Of a stretch of 16,062 bases of DNA, positions 14,067-16,062 are shown in pieces. The number at the start of each line of letters is the position of its first letter. Positions within the stretch are counted from its first letter, which is position 1. This stretch comes from CALGFI01 sp036374435 (GTDB lineage: Bacteria; Actinomycetota; UBA4738; HRBIN12). The notes under the pieces were generated by a model. That model saw only the letters and a program-made list of their open reading frames with translations, was not told the origin of the DNA and did no database searches. Made by a program: the position numbers and the translations under genes. The DNA lies in NCBI GenBank assembly GCA_036374435.1, contig DASUTU010000155.1, forward strand, positions 1 to 16,062, in the 5' to 3' direction.

Positions 14067-14927
14067 ATGGCCGCCATCAGGCTCGACCATCCCGTCCTCG
14101 TCTCCGGCGAGCAGATCCGCCGGCGCGAGTTCGTCACGACGCGGCGCGGCTACGACGCCGACCAGGTGCGCCGGTACCTGGAGGAGATCGCCGATCAGGT
14201 CGATCTCATGGGTTCGATGATCCGTGAGGCCCGGCTGGAGGCGGAGACCGCCGCGCGGGCCGGAACGCAAACGCAGACCGACCCGTACGAGCAGCTCTCC
14301 CGGCGGGTGGCCTCCGTGTTGCGCGAGGCCGACGACACCGCAGAGCGGATCTTGACGCAGGGACGCGTGGAGGCCGACCGTCTCATGGCCGAGGCCCACC
14401 GAGACGCGGACCAGATCCGCATCGACGCCCAATCCCAGGCGGAGAAGGCCCGTGGCGACGCCGAACGCGCACTCGGCCAGGCCAGGGAGGAGGCCGACCG
14501 AACCATCTCCGGCCTGGCCACGCGCCGGGAGGCGCTTGTCGACCAGCTCGCGCAGATGCAGGAGCGGCTCCTCGGAGTGGCCCGGGATCTCGAGTCGGCG
14601 ATCGTGGCCCCAGCCGACGCCGAGCCCGCCGATTCCGAACAGGTCGCGGCGAACGAAGCCGCCGAGGCCCCGGCCCAGCCGTCGGCGGCTGCGGCCGAGC
14701 CGGCGATCGAGTCCCCGGAGGCGTCCACGGGACCCGTGGTCGACGTGCGCGAAGGCGCGCCGCCGCCGACATCGACCCCGTTGATCGTGGCCGACGAGAT
14801 CCTCGAGGCCGACGATGCCATCGGCGAGGAGCTCTGGGAGGGGACCGAGACCATCCATCTCGACCTCCCGGACATCCCGCCGCTCGACCTGTCGTGGGGC
14901 GACGAGGACGACGACGACTCCCGCTGA
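14067..14927 (+). CDS. DivIVA-domain coiled-coil protein with acidic tail
   Basis: A 286-residue cytoplasmic protein. Residues ~16-52 resemble the N-terminal DivIVA/GpsB domain (IRRREFVTTRRGYDADQVRRYLEEI, with the typical F...RRGYD..QV..YL pattern). Residues ~73-178 are strongly predicted coiled coil rich in Ala, Glu, Arg and Gln with regular spacing. Residues ~180-286 form a Pro/Ala/Glu tail ending in an acidic stretch DEDDDD. DivIVA proteins mark curved membrane and septa and organise polar growth; whether this one is the main DivIVA/Wag31 or a paralogue cannot be told, but it is not in a dcw/fts cluster, so a paralogue is likelier. The ATG at 14067 is fixed by GAGGAGG 7 bases upstream; the TTG at 14049 in the same frame is rejected. 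It stands between the DUF1385 gene and prfA with promoters on both sides. Confidence 0.8.
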   Translation: MAAIRLDHPVLVSGEQIRRREFVTTRRGYDADQVRRYLEEIADQVDLMGSMIREARLEAETAARAGTQTQTDPYEQLSRRVASVLREADDTAERILTQGRVEADRLMAEAHRDADQIRIDAQSQAEKARGDAERALGQAREEADRTISGLATRREALVDQLAQMQERLLGVARDLESAIVAPADAEPADSEQVAANEAAEAPAQPSAAAAEPAIESPEASTGPVVDVREGAPPPTSTPLIVADEILEADDAIGEELWEGTETIHLDLPDIPPLDLSWGDEDDDDSR

Positions 14928-15011
14928 CCGCCGCCAAAGGATGCGCCGACCGACGCCTCGAGCTCACCGGTCCGGCTGACCGCGGATCGTCGCGGCGGCT
15001 CGCCGGGCCGG

Positions 15012-15026
15012 GATAATCGAGGTATG
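15012..15026 (+). promoter_or_regulatory. Probable leaderless promoter -10 element for prfA
   Basis: GATAAT at 15012-15017 is one base from the -10 consensus and ends 6 bases before the prfA ATG at 15024. The predicted transcription start falls at or next to that ATG, so the mRNA would be leaderless. No ribosome binding site of normal strength and spacing is present, which fits. A matching -35 at the right distance is not evident. Confidence 0.45.
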
Positions 15027-16062
15027 GATCTCGACGCCCGACTGGGCGAGCTCGAAGAGCGCTTCGAGCGGCTGCAGGCCGAGATGGCCTCGCCTGGGGT
15101 CGCCACCGATCACGATCGCCTGCGCCGGCTCGGCAAAGACCTCGCCGACCTCCGCGACGTCGTCGAGCCCTACCGCGAGCTTCGCGAGGCCGAGCGCCAG
15201 GCCGACGAGGCTCGAGGGCTGGCCAAGGACGAGTCCGATCCGGAGATGGCGGCGTACCTCCGGGAGGAGGCCGACGCCGCCGACGAGCGAGCGCGAGGTC
15301 TTCGGACCCGGCTCGAGGAGCTGCTGGTCCCGCGGGACCCGAACGACGCCCGGAACGTCGTGCTCGAGATCCGGGCCGGCGCCGGCGGGCAGGAGGCCGC
15401 GTTGTGGGCCGGGGAGCTGTTCGAGCTCTACCGCCATTATGCGGAGCGCCGGAGGTGGAGGACCGACGTGTTGTCCGCGTCCGAGTCCGAGCTCGGCGGG
15501 TTCAGCACGGCGGTGCTCGAGGTCAAGGGCAAAGGCGCCTATTCGCGCCTGAAACACGAGTCCGGCGTGCACCGCGTGCAGCGGGTCCCCGTCACCGAGT
15601 CGTCGGGACGGATCCACACGTCCACGGCCACCGTCGCCGTGTTGCCCGAGGCGGAGGAGGTCGAGGTGGAGATCCGCCCCGAGGAGCTGGAGATCGACGT
15701 GTATCGCTCGTCGGGCCCGGGTGGCCAGTCGGTCAACACCACCGACTCGGCCGTGCGGATCACCCACAAGCCGACCGGGATCGTCGTGGCGTGTCAGGAG
15801 GAGCGATCCCAGCTCCAGAACCGCGAGAAGGCCATGCGATACCTGCGGACCCGGCTGCTCCAGCGCGCCCGGGAGGAAGCGGCGGCGCGCGAGGCCGCCA
15901 CCCGGCGCTCGCAGGTCGGCTCGGGCGAACGCGCCGAGAAGATCCGGACCTACAACTTCCCCGAGAACCGGGTGACGGATCATCGCGTCAAGCTCACCGT
16001 CCACCGGTTGCCGGCGGTCCTGGCCGGGGACATCGACGAGTTCGTCGACGCGCTGCTGGCGC
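15024..16062 (+). CDS. prfA: Peptide chain release factor 1 (3' end outside window)
   Basis: Class I release factor that reads UAA and UAG and triggers peptide release from the ribosome. The frame from the ATG at 15024 is open to the window end: 346 codons of a protein usually about 355-360 long, so only the last ~10-15 residues are missing. The catalytic loop SSGPGGQSVNTTDSAVRI has GGQ at 233-235. The codon-reading tripeptide is Pro189-Val190-Thr191 (PxT), which marks RF1 rather than RF2 (SPF), and SSGRIHTSTATV follows as expected. A helical domain 1 covers residues 1-100. A second GGQ occurs at 121-123 (RAGAGGQEAALWAGELF) where many RF1 proteins have GGD or GGE. In Actinomycetota prfA commonly follows rho-rpmE, and prmC, which methylates the GGQ glutamine, often comes next. 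Confidence 0.97.
   Translation, partial: MDLDARLGELEERFERLQAEMASPGVATDHDRLRRLGKDLADLRDVVEPYRELREAERQADEARGLAKDESDPEMAAYLREEADAADERARGLRTRLEELLVPRDPNDARNVVLEIRAGAGGQEAALWAGELFELYRHYAERRRWRTDVLSASESELGGFSTAVLEVKGKGAYSRLKHESGVHRVQRVPVTESSGRIHTSTATVAVLPEAEEVEVEIRPEELEIDVYRSSGPGGQSVNTTDSAVRITHKPTGIVVACQEERSQLQNREKAMRYLRTRLLQRAREEAAAREAATRRSQVGSGERAEKIRTYNFPENRVTDHRVKLTVHRLPAVLAGDIDEFVDALLA

Noticed and set aside
14978..14998. Small CCGCG-gatcgt-CGCGG stem-loop upstream of prfA
   Set aside because: A 5-bp stem without a T-run is expected by chance in this composition and gives no basis for a terminator or riboswitch.

Overview
The window is very GC-rich, with third codon positions almost all G or C, and densely coding. 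The gene content and order (hom-thrC-thrB, then rho-rpmE and prfA; a MarP-type serine protease; Rho with a long Arg/Gly/Asp/Glu-rich insert; a DivIVA-domain protein; GTG starts and apparently leaderless promoters) point to a member of the Actinomycetota, probably a deep-branching or uncultured lineage. The species cannot be told from this sequence. There is no RNA gene, insertion sequence, CRISPR array or phage gene, and no gene-free stretch longer than about 120 bases.

Layout. (1) 1-2787, + strand: end of homoserine dehydrogenase, then threonine synthase and homoserine kinase, which together convert aspartate semialdehyde to threonine. (2) 2798-5075, +: a promoter with an adjacent palindrome, then a glycogen-debranching-enzyme-like glycoside hydrolase. 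(3) 5079-7124, - strand: an L,D-transpeptidase and, upstream of it, a MarP-like membrane serine protease, both envelope proteins. (4) 7125-7216: a divergent control region with overlapping palindromes and a probable leaderless promoter. (5) 7217-12684, +: a tightly packed run of metallophosphoesterase, cyclic 2,3-diphosphoglycerate (cDPG) synthetase, 2-phosphoglycerate kinase, a TalC/FSA-type transaldolase and Rho. Four successive genes (synthetase, kinase, transaldolase, rho) overlap by 4 bp or abut. (6) 12722-13947, +: ribosomal protein L31 and a DUF1385/YqhQ-type membrane protein. (7) 14003-16062, +: a DivIVA-domain coiled-coil protein with its own promoter, and peptide chain release factor 1, cut by the window end.

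The most interesting content is the pair at 8109-10414. 2-phosphoglycerate kinase makes 2,3-bisphosphoglycerate from the glycolytic intermediate 2-phosphoglycerate, and cDPG synthetase cyclises it. This is the complete two-step route to cDPG, a solute best known from thermophilic methanogenic archaea, here in an apparently actinobacterial chromosome. It is translationally coupled to a sugar-phosphate enzyme and to Rho, and preceded by a phosphoesterase that could turn the product over. The module lies inside a block of about 8 kb that separates thrB from rho, genes that are neighbours in many Actinomycetota. Function is inferred from sequence recognition only; no database search could be run.
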